The notes: a model not told the origin generated them from the letters alone. A stretch of 64,000 bases of DNA from Paenochrobactrum gallinarii (GCF_014205685.1 NZ_JACIIU010000008.1:1-64000), one strand, 5' to 3'; shown: positions 55,013 through 63,914, counted from the stretch's first letter. Numbers and translations are program-made.

Positions 55013-55038
55013 TTTCAATGACATTTCTTTTTGCACCA

Positions 55039-56196
55039 TCAATGACGCAAACTGCCGTCGGAATAGATCACCCGACCCTGACGAATTGTCATGACCGGAC
55101 GCCCCAGACCTTGCGTGTTAACAATGACAAAATCGGCCAGTTTACCGGCGTCAATAGTGCCGCGATCATGAAGCCCCATTGCCTTTGCAGCATTGGTTGA
55201 GCTTAGTTTTGCAGCCCCTGCAAGCCCGTTTTTATCAGCTTTTGCAAGTTCCAAAACCGCAGGCGCCATAGCGGACGGGTGATAATCGGCTGCCAAAATA
55301 TCCAAAAGACCTTCACGATGCGCTTCGCGCGCAGATAAATTGCCCGAATAGCTTTCCCCGCGTAAGGCATTAGGCGCGCCCATCGCATTGGCCAAGCCTT
55401 TTTCACGCGCTTTGCGGGCAGCTGCCAATGTTACCGGAAATTCGCTGATATCGGCACCAAGGGCGTACATAAGCTCAACTTTTTCCACCGTATCATCATC
55501 ATGGCTGGCAAGCGCCACCTGATGCTCTTTACAAAGCTTCGAAATGGCATCCAATGTGGCGGTCATTTCGCTGGCAGGCAGTGTACGGTCTTTGATGCGA
55601 TGGGCAATTGTTTCGGCCGCTTCTTCATAAGAAATGCCTTTATCCTGCTGCATACCTTTAATCATGCGCTCAATATCGCGATATTGCCCTTGGCCTGGTG
55701 TATGATCCATCAATGAGACCAGATCCACATTATTTTCTTTCACCAAAGCTTCAATAACCGCCAGAGCCGCCGGAAAGGTAATTTCCATACGTGTATGCAC
55801 TTTATGATCCACCAACAGATCATTTTTCATAGCTTTCAAAGCGCGGATCACCGTACTTGTGTGTTCATAACTACGCAAATGGCCGTAAGTAGAACTCGGG
55901 CTGAAAGACAAAGCTGCATAAGCTGTAGTAATACCTGATGTGGCCAGCTTGCGATCGAGATCACGTAAGCCCAGCTCTATCGGCATGCGCACATTCGGGC
56001 GCGGCTCCACTTCACGCTCAATCATATCGCCGTGCATATCGATAAAGCCCGGCATCAAAATATTGCCCTGCCCGTCAAGGCAGGCACTTTCATTCACACT
56101 ATCACTGATTTCACTGATGACGCCGTTTTCCACTTTCACGGCACCATTTGTAAGGACTTGATCAGGAAGAACAATTTGCAGATTACTAAGCCACAT
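55039..56196 (-). CDS. phnM: Alpha-D-ribose 1-methylphosphonate 5-triphosphate diphosphatase PhnM
   Basis: 385 residues from the ATG at 56196, which overlaps the end of phnL. Amidohydrolase-superfamily enzyme that removes pyrophosphate from the ribosyl-phosphonate intermediate. Metal motifs: MPGFIDMHGDMIEREVEPRPN, HKVHTRMEI, and ALASHDDDTVEKV. Its length is close to E. coli PhnM. It is the last gene of the phnG-M operon. Confidence 0.93.
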   Translation of the reverse strand: MWLSNLQIVLPDQVLTNGAVKVENGVISEISDSVNESACLDGQGNILMPGFIDMHGDMIEREVEPRPNVRMPIELGLRDLDRKLATSGITTAYAALSFSPSSTYGHLRSYEHTSTVIRALKAMKNDLLVDHKVHTRMEITFPAALAVIEALVKENNVDLVSLMDHTPGQGQYRDIERMIKGMQQDKGISYEEAAETIAHRIKDRTLPASEMTATLDAISKLCKEHQVALASHDDDTVEKVELMYALGADISEFPVTLAAARKAREKGLANAMGAPNALRGESYSGNLSAREAHREGLLDILAADYHPSAMAPAVLELAKADKNGLAGAAKLSSTNAAKAMGLHDRGTIDAGKLADFVIVNTQGLGRPVMTIRQGRVIYSDGSLRH

Positions 56197-56893
56197 TGGC
56201 CATTTCCTTTTGCGACAGGTCAATTTCACCATCAATCAATTCAGCAACATCATCAGGGTGATGGAAAACCCCGATCATAGCGACACCTTTCGTTTTCAAA
56301 TCCGCTAGGCGTCGCACCAATGCACTGCGCGCACCTGCATCCAGCGAAGCGGTCGGCTCATCCAGCATCAACAAACGCTGCGGCATGATAAGGGCGCGTG
56401 CCAGATTGACCTTTTGCTGTTCACCACCGGAAAATGTAGAAGGATAGGCCGCCCATAGTTCAGGTTTTACACCAAATTCAGCCAACAGCTTTCTGGCTTC
56501 ATCCAAAGACTCTGCCGATGAAAAGCCGGCCAGACGCAATGGTTCGGCGACAATTTCCTCGGCAGGCACACGCGGACGCGCCAGCAAAAACTGAGTAACA
56601 AAGCCGATTTCTTTGCGACGCAGCTGCAAAATATCAACATCAGCCGCACGCGCCATATCAATGCGCCCGTCTTCCATGTTCAGCCAGGCATGGCCACCGG
56701 TCGGGCGATAGCTGCGGTAAATCGTGCGTAGCAAAGTGGATTTACCAGCACCATTATGCCCCCGCAGCAGCAAAAATTGCCCCGCATGTAATTTAAAACT
56801 GATATTTTGAAAGGCACCAAGGCGCTGTCCCAAATGGTGCATATCAAAATGCTTACAGAAATTTTCAATTTCTAAAACTGGCTTATTGGGCAT
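56186..56893 (-). CDS. phnL: C-P lyase ABC protein PhnL
   Basis: 235 residues from the ATG at 56893 (MPNKPVLEIENFCKHFDMHHLGQ); the longer frame upstream is antisense shadow. Walker A RGHNGAGKST, signature TFSGGEQQKVNLARAL, Walker B RLLMLDEPTASLDAG, and GVFHHPDDV. PhnL binds the PhnGHIJK core as a second ABC subunit. It starts 10 bases after phnK. Confidence 0.93.
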   Translation of the reverse strand: MPNKPVLEIENFCKHFDMHHLGQRLGAFQNISFKLHAGQFLLLRGHNGAGKSTLLRTIYRSYRPTGGHAWLNMEDGRIDMARAADVDILQLRRKEIGFVTQFLLARPRVPAEEIVAEPLRLAGFSSAESLDEARKLLAEFGVKPELWAAYPSTFSGGEQQKVNLARALIMPQRLLMLDEPTASLDAGARSALVRRLADLKTKGVAMIGVFHHPDDVAELIDGEIDLSQKEMANVA

Positions 56894-56903
56894 GTCTGTT
56901 TCC

Positions 56904-57734
56904 TCACAGTTTCGCATGCACAAGCGCTTGCGTATAAGAATGCTGCGGATCTTGGAAAATCTGATCGGCCAAACCCTGCTCAACCACACGGCCACGGCGC
57001 ATGACCACCACACGGTCGGCCATAGTGCGGATGACACCCAGATCATGGCTGACAATCACCATCGTGATATTACGCTCCCGTTGCAGACGTTTGAGCGTAT
57101 CAAGCACCAAAGCCTGTACTGAAACATCAAGGCCGGTCGTCGGCTCATCTAACAGTAGCAAAGTTGGCTCCAGCGCGATGGCCTTGGCAAGCTGCACACG
57201 CTGCTGCATACCGCCCGACAATTCAATCGGCGGTGCATCCATACGCACGATCGGAAATTCCGAAGCTTCCAATGCGGTTTTGGCTTTCTCACGCAGTGTC
57301 GCAAAACGGCGTTCACCAGCGATCAGCAAGCGCTCGGCCACATTACCGGAAGACGAATTATGCATCAAAAGCCCGAGATGAGGATTTTGATATACAATAC
57401 CGATACGCTGCGCACGCAACATCCGGCGCTCATAGCTGGAAAGTGCAAATAGATTGTCGCTTGCCCCTTCAATTGCCAGCTGATAATCGCCGCTGTCCGG
57501 TGTGTCTTCCAAATTCATCAAACGCAAAAGCGTTGATTTACCCGAGCCCGATTCACCGACAATGCCTAAAACTTCGCCCGGAAAAACTTCCACCGAGACA
57601 TCATCAAGCGCGGTGACATCACCATAATGGCGCGTGATATTGTTCATTTGCAAAATTGGCTTAGTGGTCATTAATTGCGGTGCAAGAAGCTGCATCGCGC
57701 CTGATGCCGCACTGTCATAATCCTGAAGCTTCAT
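56904..57734 (-). CDS. phnK: C-P lyase ABC protein PhnK
   Basis: 276 residues. Walker A GESGSGKST, signature LSGGMQQRVQLAKAI, Walker B LLLLDEPTTGLDVS. I keep the ATG at 57734, which overlaps the phnJ stop and has GGTGAG at good spacing. This gives a 21-residue N-terminal extension over typical PhnK, where the protein would begin at MTTKPILQMNN. In E. coli PhnK docks on PhnJ; here it sits beside a PhnJ with altered cysteines. Confidence 0.92.
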   Translation of the reverse strand: MKLQDYDSAASGAMQLLAPQLMTTKPILQMNNITRHYGDVTALDDVSVEVFPGEVLGIVGESGSGKSTLLRLMNLEDTPDSGDYQLAIEGASDNLFALSSYERRMLRAQRIGIVYQNPHLGLLMHNSSSGNVAERLLIAGERRFATLREKAKTALEASEFPIVRMDAPPIELSGGMQQRVQLAKAIALEPTLLLLDEPTTGLDVSVQALVLDTLKRLQRERNITMVIVSHDLGVIRTMADRVVVMRRGRVVEQGLADQIFQDPQHSYTQALVHAKL

Positions 57735-58645
57735 TTCATCTCACCATTTTCATACCATGTATTGCCGATTTCAACGGCTTCGCCTTCGCTTTGCTGAATG
57801 GCCTTGATGCCGAAATTACTGTCGGAAACTTCAAACAGCGAACCGCCGTTGTCTTGCGGAATTTCATTCATGAAGAAGCCTTCAACACCGGAGCGATGGC
57901 AGGTCAGTTTGGCGTGATCTTCCACCTGATAAGGCACATCGGAAAACACCAGCGGCTCTACTTTGGTGTATGGCGGCACCGCATAAATGCGTTTTTCACG
58001 CCCTGCCGACAAAAAGGTCAGATGTTTCGCCATATTAAGCTTCGGCACATCCCAGCGCGGGATCGGCGATGGTGTCATCACATGACGACCATTGACAAGT
58101 GCGGGATAAGAAGCCCCTTGCATGATGCGGCCTGAGCGCACCAATTGTTCATAAAGCACCAACCAAAGACGGCCATAATCTGCATCCGCATGCATCTCAC
58201 GCGCAATCGACATATTCGGCTCGACAGGGCGCAAAGGCTCCGGATTTGGCACTTGCAGCACCAAAATCTGGTCTTCTCCCATCACTTCTTCAGGTATACG
58301 GTGTCGCGATTGAATGATGGTTGCTTCACGCGTATCCCATGTTTCACCCGCACCCGAAACACGGCTGACAAATTTGCGGATCGAAGCCGCATTCACGCTG
58401 TCATCTGCGCCCTGATCAATGACTTTGACCACGGATTTCGGGTTTACAAGCGTTAAAGTTACCTGCAAACCGCCGGTTCCCCAACCACGCGCCATTGGCA
58501 CTTCACGGCTGGCATAAGGCATCTGACAGCCTGGAACCGCAATGGCTTTCAGCATTTTGCGGCGTATTTCGCGCTTGGCCGAAGCATCCAGAAAACCGTA
58601 GCTCATAGCGCTCCACGGCTTGGTCAATTGGGTAAGAGCATTCAT
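57731..58645 (-). CDS. phnJ: PhnJ-like C-P lyase subunit lacking the Fe-S and thiyl cysteines
   Basis: 304 residues, clearly PhnJ: AVPGCQMPYASREVPMARGW, SVVKVIDQGADDSVN, QSRHRIPEE, PSPIPRWDVPKLNM, AGREKRIYAVPPYTKVEPL. E. coli PhnJ is a radical SAM enzyme with Cys241, Cys244 and Cys266 on the Fe4S4 cluster and Cys272 as catalytic thiyl. By direct alignment only the first is kept (Cys249); the others become Ser252, about Val273 and Gly279 (CHRSG, LFEVSDSNFG). Gly39 (E. coli Gly32) is conserved and is followed by Cys40. These are the only two cysteines. The reading frame is intact and overlaps phnI and phnK, so the gene seems maintained. C-P bond cleavage by the known mechanism should be impossible. 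Confidence 0.9.
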   Translation of the reverse strand: MNALTQLTKPWSAMSYGFLDASAKREIRRKMLKAIAVPGCQMPYASREVPMARGWGTGGLQVTLTLVNPKSVVKVIDQGADDSVNAASIRKFVSRVSGAGETWDTREATIIQSRHRIPEEVMGEDQILVLQVPNPEPLRPVEPNMSIAREMHADADYGRLWLVLYEQLVRSGRIMQGASYPALVNGRHVMTPSPIPRWDVPKLNMAKHLTFLSAGREKRIYAVPPYTKVEPLVFSDVPYQVEDHAKLTCHRSGVEGFFMNEIPQDNGGSLFEVSDSNFGIKAIQQSEGEAVEIGNTWYENGEMK

Positions 58646-59727
58646 AGGGCCGGCTCCTCTTCACGCGCATCAGATTTTGCATTGTCTTGTTGACCAGATG
58701 CGTTCTTTTGAGCATCGCGGATTGCATCCAGCGACGATTGGAAGGTCACATAATGCGGCAATTTAAAGTGAATACAGAAGCCTGACGCTTCCACCGGTTC
58801 AGTGTGGTAAAGGAAGAATTCTTCCTCAACCGGCGAGCCTTTTGCAGCCCCTTCCGCATTCAAATCCAGCGTGGCAGCGGAAATAACCTTGACCTCGTTC
58901 CAGCCTAATGTGGCGGAGAAACCAAGGCTCAAGCCTTTGGCTTTTTTATCGACCACTTCCGCCTGCGAAATCTTCACACGGCCAACAGAAAATTCTGTGC
59001 CTGAAGGGTGTGTAACCACCACATCCGCCTCACCAAGGCGCAGCTCATTGACGGTTGGATGCGCATTGCCATAGCCACGCATGGCTGAGTAGCCAAGTGC
59101 CAGCAGGCCGCCCGTATCAGCACGCGCCAAGCTTTGCAATGTATGTGCGCGTGGCGAAGGAAAAAGCAGCGGCTCACGGGTAATGTCGGGAATATCCTCC
59201 CGGGGCACGTCTGCATGCGGGTAATCCTGAACCAGACCTTGTGACTTTTGCCATGCAGCAAGCGAAGGATGACAGGCAGGAGCCGGCTTATTCGCAGGGG
59301 TTACAGGTTCGGGCTCAAAATCATGGGCGTCCAGCACTTCTGTTGCCAAAATGCGATGCGAATAATCAAGTGTCGGGCCTAAAATCTGTCCGCCCGGAAT
59401 GTCTTTAAATGCTGCCGAGATACGGCGATGCGTTATAATTTCATCTTGCAAAACCGGCTTAGCAATTGCCAGACGCGGCTGTGTTGTACGCCATGCACGC
59501 AACAACAAAACGGCTTCATACAGATCACCACCGGTTTGGCTCAATGCCAGTGCTGCCAGATCGGGTTCATAAAGCGATGCCTCACCCATCACACGGTCAA
59601 TCAACAAAGGCAGTGCCTTTTTTACTTCATCAACCCGTTGATGACTGATCGTTCCCATCATCGACCGATATAGACATTCAGCCTGATGAATGGCGTGTTC
59701 ACCGCCACGTGTTGCGACATAAGCCAT
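58642..59727 (-). CDS. phnI: C-P lyase subunit PhnI
   Basis: 361 residues, close to E. coli PhnI. It couples ATP, releasing adenine, with the phosphonate to form the ribosyl triphosphate. MAYVATRGGEHAIHQAE starts the protein; GNAHPTVNELRLGEADV and the metal-binding His-x4-His of CIHFKLPHYVTFQ are conserved. The start overlaps the phnH stop (TAATG) and the end overlaps phnJ (ATGA). Confidence 0.93.
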   Translation of the reverse strand: MAYVATRGGEHAIHQAECLYRSMMGTISHQRVDEVKKALPLLIDRVMGEASLYEPDLAALALSQTGGDLYEAVLLLRAWRTTQPRLAIAKPVLQDEIITHRRISAAFKDIPGGQILGPTLDYSHRILATEVLDAHDFEPEPVTPANKPAPACHPSLAAWQKSQGLVQDYPHADVPREDIPDITREPLLFPSPRAHTLQSLARADTGGLLALGYSAMRGYGNAHPTVNELRLGEADVVVTHPSGTEFSVGRVKISQAEVVDKKAKGLSLGFSATLGWNEVKVISAATLDLNAEGAAKGSPVEEEFFLYHTEPVEASGFCIHFKLPHYVTFQSSLDAIRDAQKNASGQQDNAKSDAREEEPAL

Positions 59728-60278
59728 TATTGCACCTCAATTTTTGTAGAGCGCGGCAGGCTCAGCACTTGCTCGCCATCAACTAAAATCAAATCAAAAC
59801 CAGATGGATAGCGAATGCGCTTATTGCGTATGTCCCAAAGCTTCGGATCAATTTGCGGCGCAATAATTTCTGTTGTTTCAATACCCGGACCGGTCAGGAT
59901 CAAAGCCTGCCCACCGCTCAGTTTGGCCTGCATCACAATGGTTGCCGCTTCATCCGGATAAAGCGCATCACAGGTCTTTGCCTGCATCAAAGCTGCCTGC
60001 GCATCATTAACGGTAAAGAGAAAATCAGCTTCGTCCGGTTTGGCATTCAATGCGCCGGTCAGCGACACAAAATTGTGCAGTGCCTCATCATCACAATGAA
60101 AGCTGGTTTCATTATCAACCAGCGCCAATGCAATTTCCTGCATGGTTTGTGTGGTTGATTGCCCATGTGGCAACGACAAAATTTTACCCGGGCGCGCAGC
60201 CGTATTCATCAACACGTCAAACACAGCATTATCGCGTGCTTCATCCGCATCAGGCGTGATAACTGTCTGCATAGTCAT
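59727..60278 (-). CDS. phnH: C-P lyase subunit PhnH
   Basis: 183 residues from the ATG at 60278, which shares its A with the phnG stop (TGATG); a second in-frame ATG lies two codons later. PLP-transferase-like fold without cofactor; ARPGKILSLP at about residue 30, DEAATIVMQAKLSGGQALILTGPGIE and the IRYPSGFDLILVDGEQVLSLPRST end are PhnH blocks. Structural part of the core complex. Confidence 0.92.
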   Translation of the reverse strand: MTMQTVITPDADEARDNAVFDVLMNTAARPGKILSLPHGQSTTQTMQEIALALVDNETSFHCDDEALHNFVSLTGALNAKPDEADFLFTVNDAQAALMQAKTCDALYPDEAATIVMQAKLSGGQALILTGPGIETTEIIAPQIDPKLWDIRNKRIRYPSGFDLILVDGEQVLSLPRSTKIEVQ

Positions 60279-60694
60279 CAAAATGTCTCCATCTGAACAC
60301 GTGTTGCTTCCACATGACGCAAGACATCTTCATCCATTTTACTGATGTTTTTTTCGCCCTCTACGACAAAATTGCTGATTTCCTCGACGGCATTTTGTGC
60401 CGCAAAGCTTAAATCAATCACCGCCATAGCCATGGCCTGCTCCAAATCACGGCCAATTACCATGCCATAGCCCTGCAAGCCCTGATCATTTTGGATATGC
60501 GCTTCTGCCACCAACACTTCGCCTAAATGAAAATCAGTGGATTTGACGGTGTCGCGCATCGGCAGCATTACAAGGCCGGTACGGTTTTTCAGCACATTGA
60601 TGTCAGCGTGCTGATTGAGAAGTTTTTCGGCAAATGCTTTCACAGGTTCCTTCGGCATACGCGCCAGAACACTCAGCATCCGGCCGTGCGTCAT
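60278..60694 (-). CDS. phnG: C-P lyase subunit PhnG
   Basis: 138 residues from the ATG at 60694, preceded by GGGGGAA; the frame upstream to 60733 lacks support. RMLSVLARMPKEPVKAFAEKL at the start, TGLVMLPMRDTVKSTDFHLGEVLVAEA and GYGMVIGRDLEQAMAMAVIDLSF are PhnG blocks. First gene of the phnGHIJKLM operon; phnF lies 135 bases upstream. Confidence 0.92.
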   Translation of the reverse strand: MTHGRMLSVLARMPKEPVKAFAEKLLNQHADINVLKNRTGLVMLPMRDTVKSTDFHLGEVLVAEAHIQNDQGLQGYGMVIGRDLEQAMAMAVIDLSFAAQNAVEEISNFVVEGEKNISKMDEDVLRHVEATRVQMETF

Positions 60695-60828
60695 CGTTCC
60701 CCCTGCAAACAGGGAGCTGCATTGTTCAGCCATGCTTTTTCCTTAATTAGCCCTTGGAAATAGCCTTTGGTTTTTTTAAACCTCCGGCGTCTCCTCATTT
60801 AAAGTTCAGTCTTTGATAAGAAGCCGGC

Positions 60829-61548
60829 CTACTGACCTTCTTCTCGTTCTTCGAAGGTAAATTTTACGCGATCTGACGCCCAGATGCCTTCTGAATAAGC
60901 AATCGGTCGGCGGGCAGAATCCGAGTCCGTTTTACACACCACCAGCACCGGCTGCGCTGCATGCTGACGCAGCATTTGCGCTTCATCTTTTTCTGCACGG
61001 CGGGCATAGATTGATGTGGTCAGACGAAAATAATCCTGAATTCCATAATGACGATAGACATCGGTAATCGGTACGTTTTTCTGCCGCAAAGCTGGCAGAT
61101 CCGCAAAGCGTGCTGCATCATGATAAGAATATCCAAGGCAAATCGGCACACCGTCAGCCATGCCCTGACTAAAGAGACAATGTACCGGCGTTCCTTCCGC
61201 CAATTGCAGAGCCTTGGCCACAACTGATGATGCAGGGCACAATTCATAACCGATGACACTACCGCCCGGCACCACACCTTGCGCGCGCAAGTTTTGCCGG
61301 AAACGCGCACGACGACCAATATTATAATCAATCAGCGGTGCATCTTCTACAAAGATGCCGCGGCCATGCTCGACCCTTAATTTGCCTTCAACGGCAAGCG
61401 CATCGATAGCGCGGCGCACAGAATGTCGCCCTACGCCGAACTTCTGACAGAGCTCCGGTTCGGTCGGCAATTTTTCACCCGAAAGAATGCTACCTTTGGT
61501 AATATCCTCAGCGATTTCATCACGAATTATCTGCCACTGTTCCCGCAA
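60829..61548 (-). CDS. phnF: PhnF, GntR/HutC-family regulator of phosphonate genes
   Basis: 239 residues from a TTG at 61548, chosen because GAGG lies nine bases upstream and no ATG or GTG is in frame before a stop. The winged helix (ITKGSILSGEKLPTEPELCQKFGVGRHSVRRAIDALAVEGKL) is followed by a UTRA ligand domain (about 95-235). The palindrome AGTCATTCGGATGACT sits just upstream, so autoregulation is likely. Confidence 0.92.
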   Translation of the reverse strand: MREQWQIIRDEIAEDITKGSILSGEKLPTEPELCQKFGVGRHSVRRAIDALAVEGKLRVEHGRGIFVEDAPLIDYNIGRRARFRQNLRAQGVVPGGSVIGYELCPASSVVAKALQLAEGTPVHCLFSQGMADGVPICLGYSYHDAARFADLPALRQKNVPITDVYRHYGIQDYFRLTTSIYARRAEKDEAQMLRQHAAQPVLVVCKTDSDSARRPIAYSEGIWASDRVKFTFEEREEGQ

Positions 61549-61562
61549 CTTAAAAGCCTCAT

Positions 61563-61578
61563 AGTCATTCGGATGACT
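61563..61578. promoter_or_regulatory. Probable PhnF operator in front of phnF
   Basis: AGTCAT-TCGG-ATGACT, perfect 6-bp arms, 15 bases upstream of the phnF start and just downstream of a TATAGC -10-like hexamer. A near-identical copy precedes phnC. Confidence 0.65.
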
Positions 61579-61667
61579 TATGTTTTAGCTATAGTTTGTG
61601 TAGGGCGTATGAAACTAGCGAGACAAGTTCATGACCTTCAGCATTAATTTTATCGTGATAAACCGCT

Positions 61668-61706
61668 AACAACAAAAAGCCCCGATCATCGGGGCTTTTT
61701 GTTGTT
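61668..61706. terminator. Strong bidirectional terminator after phnN
   Basis: AACAACAAAAAGCCCCGAT and ATCGGGGCTTTTTGTTGTT are perfect complements around one base. The GC core is followed by a T-run on both strands. It ends the phnN transcript before phnF. Confidence 0.9.
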
Positions 61707-61731
61707 ATCAAATGACGATGAACAATAAATT

Positions 61732-62298
61732 TTACGCTTTAAACCTTCTCAAATGCTGTAAAAAGGCCTCAATCGCAAAAGAGACATCGCCGGAATTGTC
61801 GATTGTAACGACATCTGATGCATCATCATCGAAGCGGACTTCTCGAGCAAGACGTGCTGCAATGTCCTGTGCTGTTTCGCGGCCTCGTGCAGCCAATCGC
61901 TTTGCCAACACATCGGAACGTGCCGTAATCATAACCACCGAACGACATGGATAATTGGCACGAATTTCATCAAGTACACGGCGCGAGACATTCGCGATCA
62001 TTATCGCACCTTTGGCGATTTCTTCGTCTATTGAGCGCGGCAAAGCATAGTTTAAACCATGAGCCTGCCAGTGAAGCGCAAAAGCACCTTCTGCAACGGC
62101 CTGAGCAAATTCATCTTCATTCAGCGTGTCATGATCTTCTGTGCCTGCCATTTGCGGACGCGTTATAATACGACGAGCAAAATGAAAACGATCATCATCT
62201 TTCAGCGCTTCACGCGCAGCATCCATGATTGTATCTTTACCGGCTCCGCTGGGGCCTACAACCGCAATGAAACAGCCTTGGGAATTCTCATTCTGCAT
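61732..62298 (-). CDS. phnN: Ribose 1,5-bisphosphate phosphokinase PhnN
   Basis: 188 residues from the ATG at 62298 (MQNENSQGCFIAVVGPSGAGKD). Guanylate-kinase fold with P-loop GPSGAGKDT, RRIITRPQMAGTEDHDTL and FALHWQAHGLNYALP. It makes phosphoribosyl diphosphate from the last product of the C-P lyase pathway. A 9-bp hairpin (TCTGCCAAC / GTTGGCAGA, 62342-62381) lies in its leader. Confidence 0.92.
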   Translation of the reverse strand: MQNENSQGCFIAVVGPSGAGKDTIMDAAREALKDDDRFHFARRIITRPQMAGTEDHDTLNEDEFAQAVAEGAFALHWQAHGLNYALPRSIDEEIAKGAIMIANVSRRVLDEIRANYPCRSVVMITARSDVLAKRLAARGRETAQDIAARLAREVRFDDDASDVVTIDNSGDVSFAIEAFLQHLRRFKA

Positions 62299-62341
62299 TG
62301 ATGTTACAGGCCTCCTTTGCAAGCGGTGCAAAAATTGTCAC

Positions 62342-62381
62342 TCTGCCAACGCGTGCATGCATGGGTTTAATAGTTGGCAGA
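62342..62381 (-). terminator. Hairpin between acetyltransferase gene and phnN
   Basis: Perfect 9-bp stem TCTGCCAAC / GTTGGCAGA with a 22-base loop and no T-run. It may be an attenuator or processing site. Confidence 0.4.
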
Positions 62382-62420
62382 TAGAAAGTCGACCGGTTGC
62401 AAGCATGATAAAAGCTTATT

Positions 62421-63080
62421 TTATGCATCATGGTTTAAATGCTGCATCACAGTCTTTGTGTTCACAGCACTTTCATATTTTGCAAGAAACGCCTCAATAT
62501 CGAGGCTGCGAAAATCATCGAGTGCTTTATGCAATTGCTGATGATCCCAATCCCACCAAGCCAGTTTATTAAGACGCTGCCCTGTGGCCAGATCAAAACG
62601 CTCGCGGATGAGACGTGCAGGTACGCCGCCAACAATCGTATAAGGCGCCACATCACGACTAACGACCGCTCCTGCACCAATCACGGCACCATTACCAACA
62701 CTGACTCCGGGTAAAATGGTAGAACCATGACCAAACCATGTGTCATGACCAATCGTCACCATATGGTTTCTGCGCCATTCAAAAAACTCGGCTTCATCCT
62801 GCTCATCCGGCCAGTAATAGCTGGCACGATAGGTAAAATGGTGCAAAGTCGCACGCCATGTCGGATGGTTTGTCGCATTAATGCGAACATGACTGGCAAT
62901 ATTTGCAAATTTGCCAATATCGGCACACCAGATTTCGCAATCGATACCAAGATATGAATAATCACCCAGTGCTGTTTCGGAGACGCGACTGCGCGCCCCC
63001 ACTTCGGTGTAAGCACCCAATGTGCTGTTTTTTATGTCGGCAGTGTCATGCACGAGCGGTGTGACAGAGAGCTTTTTCAC
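62421..63080 (-). CDS. Phosphonate-cluster hexapeptide-repeat acetyltransferase
   Basis: 219 residues from the GTG at 63080 ([19 protein letters not shown]), with AAAGG about ten bases upstream; the TTG at 63089 is too close to that site. Left-handed beta-helix repeats ([33 protein letters not shown]) and the XAT-type end HNTWFGHG-like block, [31 protein letters not shown] member of this family recurs in alphaproteobacterial phn clusters. The acceptor is unknown, perhaps an aminophosphonate. Confidence 0.88.
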   Translation of the reverse strand: MKKLSVTPLVHDTADIKNSTLGAYTEVGARSRVSETALGDYSYLGIDCEIWCADIGKFANIASHVRINATNHPTWRATLHHFTYRASYYWPDEQDEAEFFEWRRNHMVTIGHDTWFGHGSTILPGVSVGNGAVIGAGAVVSRDVAPYTIVGGVPARLIRERFDLATGQRLNKLAWWDWDHQQLHKALDDFRSLDIEAFLAKYESAVNTKTVMQHLNHDA

Positions 63081-63302
63081 GAGAACCAAGCCTTTAAAAG
63101 GTGCTGATAAATATTATCCGCTCCCATTAACGCATAGATGTAATCTGCTCATGACGAGTTCATGTCAGTTTGATGTATCTGCTCACGAATTTTTACATTA
63201 CATATTACTAATGCAAAAAAAGTGATTTCGCGTTTCGTTTTGTTGTCACATTGCGCTGGTTGAATGGAAATTACCTACTTATACGAAAAGCAGTATCTGA
63301 TA

Positions 63303-63914
63303 ATGAAAAAAACTTTGGTTCTGGTCGGCAATGGTCCACTTGGCTCGGATCTCTCACAAGCCATAGACAGTGCAGATTATGTTGTTCGCTTTAATGATGC
63401 CCAACACCCCGTTGGTCAGAGCAGCAGTAAAACCGACCTGCTCATGGTTGCCGCTACCAGTAAACATATGCAAAAACGTTTGCAGGAACCTGACTTTATT
63501 CAGTCGCCGGTTTTTAAAGCCGCACAAGAAATCCTCCTGCCTTATCATCCAAGCATTATCGCAAAATATCACCCGCAACCGAATATTCTTTCACGACTGA
63601 AAGGACGTCGTGCCGATTGGACGCATCAAACGATTGATATTATTGGCGAATATAAAGACATCCATATCATGTCACCGCAATTTTATATGCAGGCTTGCGC
63701 CGAACTCGGCATTGCGGAAAAAGACATGAAGAGACTTTTCCCAAGCACCGGCTTTTTAGGCATTTGGCATATGTTGCAAACCCATGATGCTGGCGAATGG
63801 GATATCCGCATTTGCGGTTTCACATGGGAGGGCTGGAAGCGCCATGCATGGGATGCCGAGCGTCAATGGATTGAACAAAAAATACAGGAAGGGCGTCTTA
63901 GTTTTCTCAACTAA
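63303..63914 (+). CDS. GT29/sialyltransferase-like glycosyltransferase
   Basis: About 203 residues from the ATG at 63303; an in-frame ATG at 63264 is less likely. TLVLVGNGPLGSDLSQAIDSADYVVRFNDA matches the nucleotide-binding L-motif style of GT29 (NGP ... D ... VVRFN). FPSTGFLGIWHML matches the S-motif (PSTG). Bacterial members are poorly known and small; a role in surface glycan or capsule modification is inferred. It is divergent from the acetyltransferase gene and alone on its strand. Confidence 0.7.
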   Translation: MKKTLVLVGNGPLGSDLSQAIDSADYVVRFNDAQHPVGQSSSKTDLLMVAATSKHMQKRLQEPDFIQSPVFKAAQEILLPYHPSIIAKYHPQPNILSRLKGRRADWTHQTIDIIGEYKDIHIMSPQFYMQACAELGIAEKDMKRLFPSTGFLGIWHMLQTHDAGEWDIRICGFTWEGWKRHAWDAERQWIEQKIQEGRLSFLN

